This document shows, piece after piece, positions 19,289 to 28,842 of a stretch of 55,932 bases of DNA. The position numbers and the translations under genes are program-made. The notes below the pieces were generated by a model. That model saw only the letters and a program-made list of their open reading frames with translations. It made no database searches and was not told the DNA's origin. Source of the stretch: Pseudomonas sp. (GTDB lineage Bacteria; Pseudomonadota; Gammaproteobacteria; Pseudomonadales; Pseudomonadaceae); the NCBI GenBank assembly GCA_022448005.1, contig JAKUTK010000031.1, forward strand, positions 1 through 55,932, in the 5' to 3' direction. Each line of letters starts with the position of its first letter. The stretch's first letter is position 1.

Positions 19289-19672
19289 ATGTCTGAAGAC
19301 CTCCGCTACCGGATCGACGTCACGGTCCGCCCAGCCTATCTCGCTGACCAGTCACAGCCGGAGCAAAACCGCTTTGCCTTTGCCTACACCGTCACCATCG
19401 AAAACAAGGGCCAGGTCACTGCGCAATTGGTGTCACGCCACTGGATCATCACGGACGGCGACGGTCAGGTGCAGGAAGTGCGCGGCGAAGGCGTGGTCGG
19501 TGAGCAGCCGGTCCTAGCCCCCGGCCATCGCCATGTCTACACCAGCGGCACGCTGATGGCGTCACGCGTCGGCACGATGCAAGGCAGTTTTCAGATGTTT
19601 GCTGAAGACGGGCACCGCTTCGATGCCACGATTGAACCGTTTCGGCTGGCCGTACCGGGAGCCTTGCATTGA
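19289..19672 (+). CDS. apaG: ApaG domain protein
   Basis: This 127-residue single-domain protein has an immunoglobulin-like fold. It has the family landmarks [20 protein letters not shown] and the [20 protein letters not shown] loop. It is conserved beside apaH; its biochemical role is still unclear, and cobalt or magnesium effluxes have been suggested in Salmonella. An AAGGAG lies seven bases before the ATG. Its TGA overlaps the TTG start of apaH. Confidence 0.93.
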   Translation: MSEDLRYRIDVTVRPAYLADQSQPEQNRFAFAYTVTIENKGQVTAQLVSRHWIITDGDGQVQEVRGEGVVGEQPVLAPGHRHVYTSGTLMASRVGTMQGSFQMFAEDGHRFDATIEPFRLAVPGALH

Positions 19673-20490
19673 CTACCTATGCCGTCGGCGATCTGCAAGG
19701 TTGCCTGGAACCTCTGCTCTGCCTGCTCAAGCAAGTCGACTTCAGCCCTTCGCGCGACTGTCTGTGGCTGGCGGGCGATCTGGTCAACCGCGGCCCGCAA
19801 TCGCTCGAATCGCTGCGTTTCGCACGTGATCTGGGCAGCTCAGGTGTAACCGTCTTGGGTAACCATGACCTGCACCTGCTGGCCGTGACGCACAAGGTCG
19901 AGCGGCTGAAGAAGTCTGATACGCTCCAGCCAATCCTCGATGCGCCCGACCGAGCCGATCTGATCTTCTGGCTACGTCAGCAAAAACTGGTCCATCACGA
20001 TGCCGAGCGCCAGGTCACCATGGTCCACGCCGGCATCCCTCCGCACTGGACATTGAGCAAATCCCTGCGCCGGGCGGCCGAGGTCGAGCAGGCGCTTCGC
20101 GATGACGCCATGCTGCAACCCTTCCTTGACGGCATGTACGGTAACCAGCCGGCCAAGTGGAGCAAGGAGCTGCACGGCATCCCAAGGCTGCGGCTGATTA
20201 CCAACTATTTCACCCGGATGCGCTTCTGCAAAGCCGACGGGACACTCGACCTCGAAGCCAAAGAAGGGCTCGACTCGGCGCCCGCCGGGTTCGCGCCCTG
20301 GTTCAGCCATCCCACTCGCAAGACCCGGGGCGAAAAGATCATTTTCGGCCACTGGGCGGCACTGGAAGGCAACTGCGACGAGCCGAACGTATACGCGCTA
20401 GACACCGGCTGCGTATGGGGCAATTCCATGACACTGATGAACATCGACAGCAACGAACTGTACAGCTGTGACTGCGAGGCCAAGCCATGA
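19669..20490 (+). CDS. apaH: Symmetrical diadenosine tetraphosphatase ApaH
   Basis: The 273-residue metallophosphatase hydrolyses Ap4A to two ADP (and ADP caps on RNA). The metal-binding motifs are visible as YAVGDLQGC near the start, GDLVNRGP and LGNHDLH. The start is a TTG (19669) embedded in the apaG stop (TTGA). No in-frame ATG is near and the family N-terminus [11 protein letters not shown] fits exactly, so this rare start is well supported and implies translational coupling. It overlaps glpE by four bases. Confidence 0.95.
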   Translation: MTTYAVGDLQGCLEPLLCLLKQVDFSPSRDCLWLAGDLVNRGPQSLESLRFARDLGSSGVTVLGNHDLHLLAVTHKVERLKKSDTLQPILDAPDRADLIFWLRQQKLVHHDAERQVTMVHAGIPPHWTLSKSLRRAAEVEQALRDDAMLQPFLDGMYGNQPAKWSKELHGIPRLRLITNYFTRMRFCKADGTLDLEAKEGLDSAPAGFAPWFSHPTRKTRGEKIIFGHWAALEGNCDEPNVYALDTGCVWGNSMTLMNIDSNELYSCDCEAKP

Positions 20491-20816
20491 CTGAATTCAA
20501 ACGTATTTCGCCCCAGCAGGCGCAATCGCTGCGCAGTGAAGGCGGTGTATTCGTCGACATACGCGACCCGGACAGCTTCGCCAATGGTCACGTCATCGGC
20601 TCGACACATCTGGACAATCAATCTTTGCCAGACTTCATCGCGGCTGCTGATCTTGACCAGCCGCTGATCGTTGTCTGCTACCACGGCAACTCCAGCCAGA
20701 GTGCAGCCGCCTACCTCGTAAATCAGGGTTTCTCTGACGTCTACAGCCTTGACGGTGGCTTCGAACTTTGGCGACAGGCGTTTCCGCAAGAGACGGAGCA
20801 AGGCGATCCCGCTTAA
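20487..20816 (+). CDS. glpE: Thiosulfate sulfurtransferase GlpE
   Basis: This 109-residue single rhodanese domain is normal for GlpE. The active-site Cys64 lies in the loop CYHGNSS, and the [10 protein letters not shown] and GHVIGSTHL motifs match the family. It moves sulfane sulphur from thiosulfate to cyanide or thioredoxin in vitro. Its ATG overlaps the apaH stop (ATGA). In Pseudomonas it sits at the end of rsmA-apaG-apaH rather than in a glp operon, so the glycerol link implied by its name does not apply here. Confidence 0.93.
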   Translation: MTEFKRISPQQAQSLRSEGGVFVDIRDPDSFANGHVIGSTHLDNQSLPDFIAAADLDQPLIVVCYHGNSSQSAAAYLVNQGFSDVYSLDGGFELWRQAFPQETEQGDPA

Positions 20817-21086
20817 AAATTAACCCCGCCCTAGGCCGCAGATAACGCGGCCTTGAGCCTCCCTTCCGACGAAACGCAGCGGCAAAAACAGCTCTCTTCC
20901 CTTGAATTCGCTGAATCCGAACTATCCTTCAGTTCAGGCCATCCAAACAGGTGGAAGCCGTAGAGCGGCTACCGGGCCTCAGTTTCGACCATCAGGTGTT
21001 CGGGGGAACTCCACAGGCCGCTAAGTCGGCCGTACCTGAATGCCTGATGACAACACCGGCTCCGAGCATCGTCCGAGGTGAAGTCA
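20817..21086. other. Non-coding leader upstream of prkA
   Basis: No gene is seen in these 270 bases. They separate glpE from prkA and should hold the stress/nitrogen-regulated promoter known for this operon in enterobacteria. I searched by eye for a TGGCAC-N5-TTGC type sigma-54 site and did not find one. Confidence 0.35.
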
Positions 21087-23009
21087 ATGAGCATTTTCAG
21101 CCATTTCCAGCAACGATTCGAAGCAACCCGTCAGGAAGAGTATTCGCTTCAGGAATACCTCGACCTGTGCAAGGAAGACCGGGGAACCTACGCAACTGCA
21201 GCCGAACGCCTGTTGATGGCGATTGGCGAGCCCGAACTGATCGACACGTCTGCCGACTCGAGACTTTCGCGGATTTTCTCCAACAAAGTCATCCGCCGGT
21301 ATCCCGCCTTTGAAGACTTCCACGGAATGGAAGATTGCATCGACCAGATCGTTTCCTATTTCCGCCACGCCGCGCAGGGCCTGGAGGAGAAGAAGCAGAT
21401 CCTCTATTTGCTGGGCCCGGTGGGCGGCGGTAAGTCATCGCTCGCCGAGAAGCTCAAGCAACTGATGGAGCGAGTACCCTTCTATGCGATCAAGGGCTCG
21501 CCTGTATTCGAGTCGCCCTTGGGGCTGTTCAATCCGGCTGAAGATGCACAGATCCTAGAAGAGGATTACGGCATTCCCCGTCGCTACCTCAACTCAATCA
21601 TGTCGCCCTGGGCCACTAAGCGCCTACAGGAGTTCGGCGGCGATATCAGCCAGTTCCGCGTAGTCAAGCTCTATCCCTCGATCCTCAACCAGATCGCGGT
21701 GGCCAAGACCGAGCCGGGCGACGAGAACAACCAGGACATCTCGGCGCTGGTGGGCAAGGTCGATATCCGCAAGCTTGAAGAATTTCCGCAGAACGACGCC
21801 GACGCCTACAGCTACTCAGGCGCGCTGTGCCGCGCCAACCAGGGCATGATGGAGTTCGTCGAAATGTTCAAGGCACCGATCAAGGTGCTGCACCCGCTGC
21901 TGACCGCCACTCAGGAAGGCAACTACAACAGTACCGAGGGTCTCGGCGCGATCCCGTATAACGGCATCTTGCTGGCCCACTCCAACGAGTCTGAATGGCA
22001 TACGTTCCGCAACAATAAGAATAACGAAGCCTTCATCGACCGGATCTACATCGTCAAGGTGCCGTACTGCCTGCGGGTGAGCGACGAGATTAAGATCTAC
22101 GACAAGCTGCTGTTCAATAGCTCGCTGTCGAAAGCCCACTGCGCGCCCGATACGCTGAAGATGCTGGCGCAGTTCTCGGTGCTGAGCCGCCTGAAGGAAC
22201 CGGAAAACTCCAACATCTACTCCAAGATGCGGGTCTACGACGGTGAGAACCTCAAGGACACTGACCCCAAAGCCAAGTCGATACAGGAATATCGCGACAC
22301 GGCCGGGGTCGACGAGGGCATGAATGGGCTTTCCACCCGCTTCGCCTTCAAGATCCTGTCCAAGGTGTTCAACTTTGATCCGCACGAGATCGCCGCCAAC
22401 CCGGTGCATCTGTTGTACGTACTGGAACAGCAGATCGAGCAGGAGCAATTCCCAGCCGAGGTGCGCGAGCGCTACCTGCGCTTCATCAAGGAGTACCTGG
22501 CGCCGCGCTACGTCGACTTCATCGGCAAGGAAATCCAGACCGCTTACCTCGAGTCCTACAGCGAGTACGGCCAGAACATCTTCGACCGTTACGTGCTCTA
22601 TGCGGATTTCTGGATCCAGGACCAGGAATACCGGGACCCGGAAACCGGCGAGATCCTCAACCGCATGGCGCTCAACGAAGAGCTGGAAAAGATCGAAAAG
22701 CCAGCCGGCATCAGCAACCCGAAGGACTTCCGCAACGAGATCGTCAACTTCGTGCTGCGCGCACGCGCCAACAACAACGGCAAGAACCCGTCCTGGCTCA
22801 GCTACGAGAAGCTGCGCGTGGTGATCGAGAAGAAAATGTTCTCCAACACCGAGGACCTGCTTCCGGTCATCAGCTTCAACGCCAAGGCCAGCAAGGAAGA
22901 TCAGAAAAAGCACAACGACTTTGTCGTGCGCATGGTCGAGCGCGGCTACACCGAGAAGCAGGTACGCCTGCTCTCGGAGTGGTATCTGCGCGTACGTAAA
23001 TCGCAGTAA
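21087..23009 (+). CDS. prkA: PrkA family serine protein kinase / AAA+ protein (YeaG)
   Basis: The 640-residue protein is full length for PrkA/YeaG. It has an N-terminal AAA+ domain with a P-loop LLGPVGGGKSS (about 108-118) and a C-terminal PrkA domain. Family members phosphorylate themselves and casein in vitro, and recent work treats some as AAA+ proteases. YeaG acts with YeaH in sustained nitrogen starvation in E. coli. I use ATG 21087, with GAGGTG six bases upstream, and not GTG 21078, which lies inside that ribosome binding site. It heads the prkA-yeaH-spoVR operon. Confidence 0.93.
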   Translation: MSIFSHFQQRFEATRQEEYSLQEYLDLCKEDRGTYATAAERLLMAIGEPELIDTSADSRLSRIFSNKVIRRYPAFEDFHGMEDCIDQIVSYFRHAAQGLEEKKQILYLLGPVGGGKSSLAEKLKQLMERVPFYAIKGSPVFESPLGLFNPAEDAQILEEDYGIPRRYLNSIMSPWATKRLQEFGGDISQFRVVKLYPSILNQIAVAKTEPGDENNQDISALVGKVDIRKLEEFPQNDADAYSYSGALCRANQGMMEFVEMFKAPIKVLHPLLTATQEGNYNSTEGLGAIPYNGILLAHSNESEWHTFRNNKNNEAFIDRIYIVKVPYCLRVSDEIKIYDKLLFNSSLSKAHCAPDTLKMLAQFSVLSRLKEPENSNIYSKMRVYDGENLKDTDPKAKSIQEYRDTAGVDEGMNGLSTRFAFKILSKVFNFDPHEIAANPVHLLYVLEQQIEQEQFPAEVRERYLRFIKEYLAPRYVDFIGKEIQTAYLESYSEYGQNIFDRYVLYADFWIQDQEYRDPETGEILNRMALNEELEKIEKPAGISNPKDFRNEIVNFVLRARANNNGKNPSWLSYEKLRVVIEKKMFSNTEDLLPVISFNAKASKEDQKKHNDFVVRMVERGYTEKQVRLLSEWYLRVRKSQ

Positions 23010-23032
23010 GAGCAGCTGAGGGCATGGGGTCG

Positions 23033-23086
23033 GAGCTGGAAGCCAAAGCAGCACGCTTCCGGCTCCCGGCTCACGACTTCCAGCTC
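23033..23086. repeat. Inverted repeat in the prkA-yeaH spacer
   Basis: GAGCTGGAAG (23033-23042) and its exact reverse complement CTTCCAGCTC (23077-23086) flank a 34-base middle that itself contains GCTTCCGGCTCCCGGCTC. The 93-base spacer is otherwise empty. It resembles short dispersed GCTGGAAG-type repeats seen between genes in Pseudomonas, but copy number cannot be tested in one window. Confidence 0.5.
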
Positions 23087-23102
23087 AGCCCGGAGGGCTC
23101 GT

Positions 23103-24374
23103 ATGAGTTACGTGATCGACCGCCGTCTAAACGGCAAAAACAAGAGCACGGTTAATCGCCAGCGCTTCTTGCAGCGATACCGAGGACACATCAAGAAAGC
23201 CGTGGAGGAGGCTGTCGGACGCCGCTCCATTACCGACATGGAGCACGGCGAACAGATCAGCATCCCCGGACGAGACACCGATGAGCCGATCCTCCATCAC
23301 GGACGCGGCGGTCGGCAAACCATCGTGCATCCCGGAAACAAGGACTTCATTGCCGGCGAGCGCATCCCCCGCCCACAAGGCGGTGGCGGCGGCCAAGGGG
23401 CTGGCCAGGCCAGCAACAGCGGCGAAGGCATGGACGACTTTGTCTTTCAGATCACCCAGGAAGAGTTTCTCGACTTCATGTTCGAGGATCTGGAATTGCC
23501 CAATCTGGTCAAACGCCACCTGACCGGTACCGACACCTTCAAGACGGTCCGCGCCGGCATCAGCAACGAGGGCAATCCGTCCCGTATCAACATCGTTCGA
23601 ACCCTGCGCTCGGCGCATGCGCGCCGTATCGCCCTGTCGGGTAGCAGCCGCGCCAAGCTGCGCGAGGTCAAGGCCGAACTGGCGCGACTCAAGCTGGAAG
23701 AACCCGCCAACTTCACTGACATCCAGGCCGCTGAAGAGGAAATCGAGCGGCTCAGCGCCCGCATTCACCGGGTGCCATTCCTCGACACGTTCGACCTCAA
23801 GTACAACCTGCTGGTGAAACACCCGAACCCCAGCTCCAAGGCTGTGATGTTTTGCCTGATGGACGTGTCCGGTTCGATGACCCAGGCCACCAAGGACATC
23901 GCCAAGCGCTTCTTCATCCTGCTGTACCTGTTTCTCAAACGGAACTACGACAAGATCGAGGTGGTGTTCATTCGTCACCACACCAGTGCCAAAGAAGTCG
24001 ACGAAGAAGAGTTTTTCTATTCGCGCGAAACGGGCGGCACCATCGTCTCCAGTGCCCTGAAAATGATGCAGGAGATCATGGCCGAGCGGTATCCGGCCAA
24101 CGAGTGGAATATTTACGCTGCCCAGGCGTCGGACGGCGATAACTGGAACGACGACTCCCCGGTTTGTCGCGATATCCTGATCAATCAGATCATGCCGTTC
24201 GTCCAGTACTTCTCCTACGTGGAAATCACCCCTCGCGAACATCAAGCACTGTGGTACGAATACAACCAAGTGGCCGAGGCCTTCGGCGACTCGTTCGCCC
24301 AGCAGCAGCTGGTGACTGCCGGGGACATTTATCCAGTGTTCCGCGAACTCTTCCAGCGGCGCATGGCTAGCTGA
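23103..24374 (+). CDS. yeaH: YeaH/YhbH family protein (DUF444), VWA-like
   Basis: This 423-residue DUF444 protein has a Gly-rich segment (about 88-110, [11 protein letters not shown]). A C-terminal von Willebrand A-like domain carries the metal-site motif MDVSGSM near residue 257. It is the conserved partner of PrkA; in E. coli yeaG and yeaH are needed together for the nitrogen-starvation response. The start codon ATG 23103 has CGGAGGG upstream. It ends ten bases before spoVR. Confidence 0.92.
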   Translation: MSYVIDRRLNGKNKSTVNRQRFLQRYRGHIKKAVEEAVGRRSITDMEHGEQISIPGRDTDEPILHHGRGGRQTIVHPGNKDFIAGERIPRPQGGGGGQGAGQASNSGEGMDDFVFQITQEEFLDFMFEDLELPNLVKRHLTGTDTFKTVRAGISNEGNPSRINIVRTLRSAHARRIALSGSSRAKLREVKAELARLKLEEPANFTDIQAAEEEIERLSARIHRVPFLDTFDLKYNLLVKHPNPSSKAVMFCLMDVSGSMTQATKDIAKRFFILLYLFLKRNYDKIEVVFIRHHTSAKEVDEEEFFYSRETGGTIVSSALKMMQEIMAERYPANEWNIYAAQASDGDNWNDDSPVCRDILINQIMPFVQYFSYVEITPREHQALWYEYNQVAEAFGDSFAQQQLVTAGDIYPVFRELFQRRMAS

Positions 24375-24384
24375 GGTAAGCAGC

Positions 24385-25938
24385 ATGAAACGACAGCCCA
24401 TTTCCACCGGCTCGGAATGGACCTTCGACCTGATCCGTACCTACGACCGCGAGATCGGCCGCATCGCCGAGCGCTATGCGCTGGACACCTACCCCAACCA
24501 GATTGAGGTCATCACTGCCGAGCAGATGATGGACGCCTATGCCTCGGTAGGCATGCCGCTGGGCTACCACCACTGGTCCTACGGCAAGCATTTCCTCAGC
24601 ACGGAGAAATCCTACACCCGCGGCCAGATGGGCCTGGCGTACGAGATCGTGATCAACTCCGATCCCTGCATCGCTTACCTGATGGAAGAAAACACCATCA
24701 CCATGCAGGCGCTGGTCATCGCCCACGCGAGCTATGGGCATAACAGTTTTTTCAAAGGCAACTATCTGTTCCGCACCTGGACTGACGCCAGCTCGATCAT
24801 CGATTACCTGGTGTTCGCCAAGCAGTACATCATGCAGTGCGAGGAGCGACACGGCATCGATGCGGTGGAGGACCTGCTCGATTCCTGCCATGCACTGATG
24901 AACTATGGTGTCGACCGCTACAAGCGCCCCTATCCGATTTCAGCTGAGGAAGAGCGGCGGCGGCAAAAGGATCGTGAAGAGCATCTGCAAAAGCAGATCA
25001 ACGACCTCTGGCGGACCATTCCCAAGTTTGGTGAGAAAGAAGATGAGCGCCAGCGAGACCAGCGCTTCCCGGTCGAACCGCAGGAGAACATTCTCTACTT
25101 CATAGAAAAGCATGCGCCGCTGCTGGAACCCTGGCAGCGCGAGGTGGTGCGAATCGTGCGCAAGATCGCGCAGTATTTCTATCCGCAGCGCCAAACCCAG
25201 GTGATGAACGAGGGCTGGGCGACCTTCTGGCATTACACCCTGCTCAATGACCTATATGACGAAGGCCTGGTAACAGACGGCTTCATGATGGAGTTTCTGC
25301 AGTCGCACACCAGCGTCATTTATCAGCCCGGCTTTGACAGCCCCTACTACAGCGGCATCAACCCCTACACCCTGGGCTTCGCGATGTACCAGGACATCCG
25401 CCGGATTTGCGAGCACCCAACCGAGGAAGACAAACGCTGGTTCCCGGACATTGCAGGCAGCGACTGGCTCACCACGGTGAAGTTCGCGATGAACAACTTC
25501 AAGGATGAAAGCTTCATCTTGCAGTTCCTTTCGCCCAAGGTCATCCGCGACCTCAAGCTTTTCAGCATCCTCGATGATGACCACAAGGACGAGCTGCTGG
25601 TGCCCGCCATCCACGACGAAAACGGCTACCACGCCATCCGCGAACTGTTGGCAGCGCAGTACAACCTCGGCAACCGCGAACCCAATGTGCAGGTCTGGAG
25701 CGTCGATCGCCGCGGTGATCGCTCGCTGACCCTGCGCCACCAGCAGCACGACCGCAAACCTCTAGGCGGCTCCACCGATGAGGTGCTCAAGCACCTGCAT
25801 CGGCTCTGGGGCTTCGACGTGCATCTACAGTCGATGCAGGACGACAAGCTGATCGCTACCCACCACATGCCGCCAAGGACCGAGCCGGACGTCGAGGCCA
25901 AGTACCCCGGCATGAACCTGGCGCTGCCGCCCATCTGA
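24385..25938 (+). CDS. SpoVR family protein (YcgB)
   Basis: The 517-residue protein is typical in size for the YcgB branch of SpoVR, named after a Bacillus sporulation cortex gene. It contains the conserved His/Tyr-rich segments MPLGYHHWSYGKHF near the N-terminus and NEGWATFWHYTLLNDLYDEG (about 273-292). Its molecular function is unknown. Its place directly after prkA and yeaH is conserved and suggests a shared role in stress or stationary-phase survival in non-sporulating bacteria. Confidence 0.92.
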   Translation: MKRQPISTGSEWTFDLIRTYDREIGRIAERYALDTYPNQIEVITAEQMMDAYASVGMPLGYHHWSYGKHFLSTEKSYTRGQMGLAYEIVINSDPCIAYLMEENTITMQALVIAHASYGHNSFFKGNYLFRTWTDASSIIDYLVFAKQYIMQCEERHGIDAVEDLLDSCHALMNYGVDRYKRPYPISAEEERRRQKDREEHLQKQINDLWRTIPKFGEKEDERQRDQRFPVEPQENILYFIEKHAPLLEPWQREVVRIVRKIAQYFYPQRQTQVMNEGWATFWHYTLLNDLYDEGLVTDGFMMEFLQSHTSVIYQPGFDSPYYSGINPYTLGFAMYQDIRRICEHPTEEDKRWFPDIAGSDWLTTVKFAMNNFKDESFILQFLSPKVIRDLKLFSILDDDHKDELLVPAIHDENGYHAIRELLAAQYNLGNREPNVQVWSVDRRGDRSLTLRHQQHDRKPLGGSTDEVLKHLHRLWGFDVHLQSMQDDKLIATHHMPPRTEPDVEAKYPGMNLALPPI

Positions 25939-25963
25939 CGGTCGTTTATCGCGGCAAATCGAG

Positions 25964-25998
25964 GCCCCGAGAGCAGTCGCAGCTTGCTGCCTCGGGGC
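25964..25998 (+). terminator. Hairpin after spoVR, probable end of prkA operon
   Basis: GCCCCGAG (25964-25971) pairs with CTCGGGGC (25991-25998), with an inner GCAG/CTGC pair (25973-25976 and 25987-25990). The following ATTCGTTT is only a weak T-run, so it may be a partial terminator. It lies just before the cca ribosome binding site. Confidence 0.5.
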
Positions 25999-26031
25999 AT
26001 TCGTTTATCCTCCGCCGCAACGGAGGGTTGC

Positions 26032-27249
26032 ATGCAAATCTATAAAGTCGGCGGAGCGGTACGTGACCGGTTGCTGGGACGCCCGGTGACAGAAGTGGAT
26101 TGGGTGGTCGTAGGCTCCAGCGCCGAGGAGATGCAGGCCAAGGGCTTTCGCCCGGTAGGCGCTGATTTCCCGGTGTTCCTCCACCCTGTCACCGGCGAGG
26201 AATACGCGTTGGCCCGGACCGAGCGCAAAAGCGGTCGCGGCTACGGCGGATTCACCTTCTATGCCAGCCCCGAGGTGACCCTCGAAGAAGACCTGATCCG
26301 CCGCGACCTGACCATCAATGCGATAGCCGAGGATGAGCAGGGCGAACTGATCGACCCCTACGGCGGCCAGTCAGACCTCGCCGCTCGCCAGCTGAGGCAC
26401 GTTTCCCCCGCATTCGCCGAAGATCCATTGCGCGTGTTGCGCGTGGCGCGCTTTGCTGCGCGTTATGCCGAACTCGGCTTTACCGTCGCGCCCGAAACCC
26501 AGATGCTGATGCGTCAGCTCGCCGAATCGGGGGAGCTACTGGCGTTGACACCGGAGCGTAGCTGGAAGGAAATTTCCCGCGCGTTAATGGAGCCGCGCCC
26601 GGATGTATTCGTGCAGGTGCTGCGCGACTGCGGCGCGCTGAAGGAACTGTTTCCAGAAGTCGATCAATTGTTTAACTCAACAGCGCCGCACGAGGATGGT
26701 ACGCAGACCGGTATGCACACGCTCAAGGTGCTACATAGGTGCGCCATCCAGGCTCAACCAATAAGTGTGCGCTGGGCCTGTCTGCTCATGCCGCTGGGCC
26801 AGCCCCAGAACCTCGATACCCCAGGCCCGGCACCGACCCAAGCAGCCGCGACAACGATCGACGTCATCAATGCACGCTACAAGGTGCCACGAGAGTGCCA
26901 GGAGCTGGCCAGACTGGTCGGCGAATTCCACCAACTCGGCCATCAGGCAATGTCGCTGCCAGCGCTAACGCTGTTCGAGTTGCTGCAGCATTTCGATATC
27001 TACCGCCGCCCGGAGCGCTTCGAACAGTTCGTCGCCTGCTGCGCCATGGACGCGCAGAGTCGTCACGAAGGGCATCCCTATCCGCAAGCCGAATATCTGC
27101 GCGGCGCTGCCGAGCACGTTCGAGCGGTGCAGGTAAAACCACTTATTGATCAAGGTTTCAAGGGTGCGGAGCTGGGCGAAGCTCTCAAGCGTGAACGGCT
27201 CGAAGCCGTCCGCCAATACCAGCGTCTTCACCAGCACGACGCCAACTGA
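26032..27249 (+). CDS. cca: CCA tRNA nucleotidyltransferase with degenerate HD domain
   Basis: The 405-residue class II enzyme adds or repairs the 3' CCA of tRNA. The N-terminal catalytic motifs are clear: [21 protein letters not shown], then [16 protein letters not shown] and [16 protein letters not shown]. The C-terminal region aligns with the HD phosphohydrolase domain of the multifunctional bacterial form. However, the key LLHDLGKG motif reads LLMPLGQP (residues 251-258), so His, Asp and Lys are gone and the phosphatase/phosphodiesterase activity is probably lost. ATG 26032 has GGAGGG upstream. The CCA-adding function should remain. Confidence 0.93.
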   Translation: MQIYKVGGAVRDRLLGRPVTEVDWVVVGSSAEEMQAKGFRPVGADFPVFLHPVTGEEYALARTERKSGRGYGGFTFYASPEVTLEEDLIRRDLTINAIAEDEQGELIDPYGGQSDLAARQLRHVSPAFAEDPLRVLRVARFAARYAELGFTVAPETQMLMRQLAESGELLALTPERSWKEISRALMEPRPDVFVQVLRDCGALKELFPEVDQLFNSTAPHEDGTQTGMHTLKVLHRCAIQAQPISVRWACLLMPLGQPQNLDTPGPAPTQAAATTIDVINARYKVPRECQELARLVGEFHQLGHQAMSLPALTLFELLQHFDIYRRPERFEQFVACCAMDAQSRHEGHPYPQAEYLRGAAEHVRAVQVKPLIDQGFKGAELGEALKRERLEAVRQYQRLHQHDAN

Positions 27250-27305
27250 TCAGCACCGGTTACCGCGCCGCAAGCCGAAGCAACGGAAGGTTAGCGCCGG
27301 CAACG

Positions 27306-27842
27306 CTAGCGCTGATCTGCGGCGAGCAACAACGACGCCGGCGTCAGCTCCTCGCCTTTCCACTGGAAACGCACGGGCCACAGCTGCTGCTCGATGTCCG
27401 CCTCTTGCCACAGCTCAGCAAAGCGTCGCCCCGCCTCGGGGTGGACTACATCCGGCTCCAGCAATGCCAATGGCCAGAGCACGAAGGCGTTCTTCAGCGT
27501 CTCCGGCCGCGGCAGCTGCAAGCCGTGAAAATTGCCCTGCAAGTCGCCATACATCAACACATCGATATCCAGCGGCAGACCTTTGCGGTCAGGCGCGTAG
27601 CGTCCATTATCCGCTTCGATGAACTTGAGCCGTCGGTCCAGCTCCATCAAGGGCAAGTCGGTGTTACCGGAGACGACGAGATTGTAGAAATGGTCGCCCT
27701 TGTAGCCCACAGCCAGGCTTTCAAAAACGGGCGAGCAGCGCATCTCTCCGAGCAGCTTTTCCAGCGCATCGAGACCGGCAGTCAGATTCCGTTTACGTTG
27801 GTTATTGCTGCCGAGCCCCAGCAGTACGCGCGTCAGAGACAT
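27306..27842 (-). CDS. folK: 2-amino-4-hydroxy-6-hydroxymethyldihydropteridine pyrophosphokinase FolK
   Basis: The 178-residue HPPK transfers pyrophosphate from ATP to 6-hydroxymethyl-dihydropterin in folate synthesis. It begins with VLLGLGSNNQRKRNL. It has the catalytic PLDIDVLMYGD and the substrate loop PRPETLKNAFVLWPLALLEPD. Its start overlaps the end of folB, which makes its substrate, by ten bases. It is convergent with cca. Pseudomonas genomes usually carry a second folK with panB elsewhere. Confidence 0.92.
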   Translation of the reverse strand: MSLTRVLLGLGSNNQRKRNLTAGLDALEKLLGEMRCSPVFESLAVGYKGDHFYNLVVSGNTDLPLMELDRRLKFIEADNGRYAPDRKGLPLDIDVLMYGDLQGNFHGLQLPRPETLKNAFVLWPLALLEPDVVHPEAGRRFAELWQEADIEQQLWPVRFQWKGEELTPASLLLAADQR

Positions 27843-28186
27843 CCGCGTTCGATCTCCACACCTAACGCTTTGGCGCGCGGGTTGACCCCAGGCTTGGTCA
27901 CCCGAAGCCGCAGCCAGGGAATGCCGAACTGGCTCATCAGAGTGCCCGCCAAGCGTTCGGCAAAGGTTTCCACCAGCTCGAAACGTGACGCCTGCGCGAA
28001 CCGATCAATGGCGGCAGTCACTTCGGCGTAGTCCAATGCTTTGTCCAGCTCGTCATTATGCGCGGCAGGTCGAATGTCCCAGCCAAGGGTCAGGTCCAGA
28101 CGCAGGCATTGGCGAATGCCGCGCTCCCAATCATAAGCGCCGATCAGCGTATCCACTTCCAGCCCTTCGATGAAAACTGTATCCAC
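27833..28186 (-). CDS. folB: Dihydroneopterin aldolase FolB
   Basis: The 117-residue enzyme cleaves or epimerises 7,8-dihydroneopterin to hydroxymethyl-dihydropterin and glycolaldehyde. The family landmarks are [19 protein letters not shown] with catalytic Tyr and Glu, LDYAEV, and the Lys-containing VTKPG near the C-terminus. The start is GTG 28186, with GGAGAA about seven bases upstream, which gives the usual N-terminus. The longer reading from GTG 28201 would place the ribosome binding site inside the gene. It is divergent from plsY, about 75 bases away. Confidence 0.92.
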   Translation of the reverse strand: MDTVFIEGLEVDTLIGAYDWERGIRQCLRLDLTLGWDIRPAAHNDELDKALDYAEVTAAIDRFAQASRFELVETFAERLAGTLMSQFGIPWLRLRVTKPGVNPRAKALGVEIERGCL

Positions 28187-28261
28187 GCAACGTTCTCCCA
28201 CGGCACGACAACTTCATTACAGGCCGTTAGACTCAGGAGCTCCCTGCCCCGGATGGATGCC

Positions 28262-28831
28262 ATGTTCTGGCAATTAGCACTGCTCGCCTATCTGACCGGC
28301 TCGCTTTCATTCGCCATTCTACTCAGTCGCCTGACCGGTGCACCCGATCCCCGTGCAAGCGGTTCCGGCAATCCCGGCGCCACCAACATGCTGCGCCTGG
28401 CCGGCAGAGGCCTGGCCATCAGCACCCTGTTCGGCGATTTGCTCAAAGGCCTACTGCCGGTGCTGCTTGCCGCCGCACTGGGCCTGACGATCGAGCAACA
28501 AGCCTGGATCGGCCTTGCCGCCGTACTGGGCCACTCATATCCGCTGTATTTCCGCTTCCGAGGAGGCAAGGGCGTGGCCACCGCCGCAGGCGTCTTGCTT
28601 GGCCTGCATCCAGCAACGGCATTGCTGGCGCTGCTCATCTGGCTGGCTGTTTTCACATTGTCACGCACCAGTTCACTGGCCGCACTGGTCGCACTACCGC
28701 TCTGCCTGCCATTTCTTGCCTGGATGCAACCTACGGCGCTCTGGCCTATGGCATTGCTGGCCGCGCTCGTCGCCTGGCGTCACCGTAACAACCTGCGCGA
28801 CCTGTCTAAAGGCAGAGAGCGACATTTTTAA
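28262..28831 (+). CDS. plsY: Glycerol-3-phosphate acyltransferase PlsY
   Basis: The 189-residue inner-membrane protein, the expected size, transfers acyl groups from acyl-phosphate to glycerol-3-phosphate in the first step of phospholipid synthesis. Its three conserved cytoplasmic motifs are visible: [11 protein letters not shown], the Gly-rich [21 protein letters not shown], and the late [15 protein letters not shown]. There are about five to six membrane segments. ATG 28262 gives the canonical length; ATG 28253 in the same frame is possible and would add three residues. Confidence 0.92.
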   Translation: MFWQLALLAYLTGSLSFAILLSRLTGAPDPRASGSGNPGATNMLRLAGRGLAISTLFGDLLKGLLPVLLAAALGLTIEQQAWIGLAAVLGHSYPLYFRFRGGKGVATAAGVLLGLHPATALLALLIWLAVFTLSRTSSLAALVALPLCLPFLAWMQPTALWPMALLAALVAWRHRNNLRDLSKGRERHF

Positions 28832-28842
28832 GCTAACCGGCG

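Noticed and set aside
21816..24407. Long antisense frames opposite prkA and yeaH
   Set aside because: Both are shadows of strongly conserved genes and have no recognisable product.
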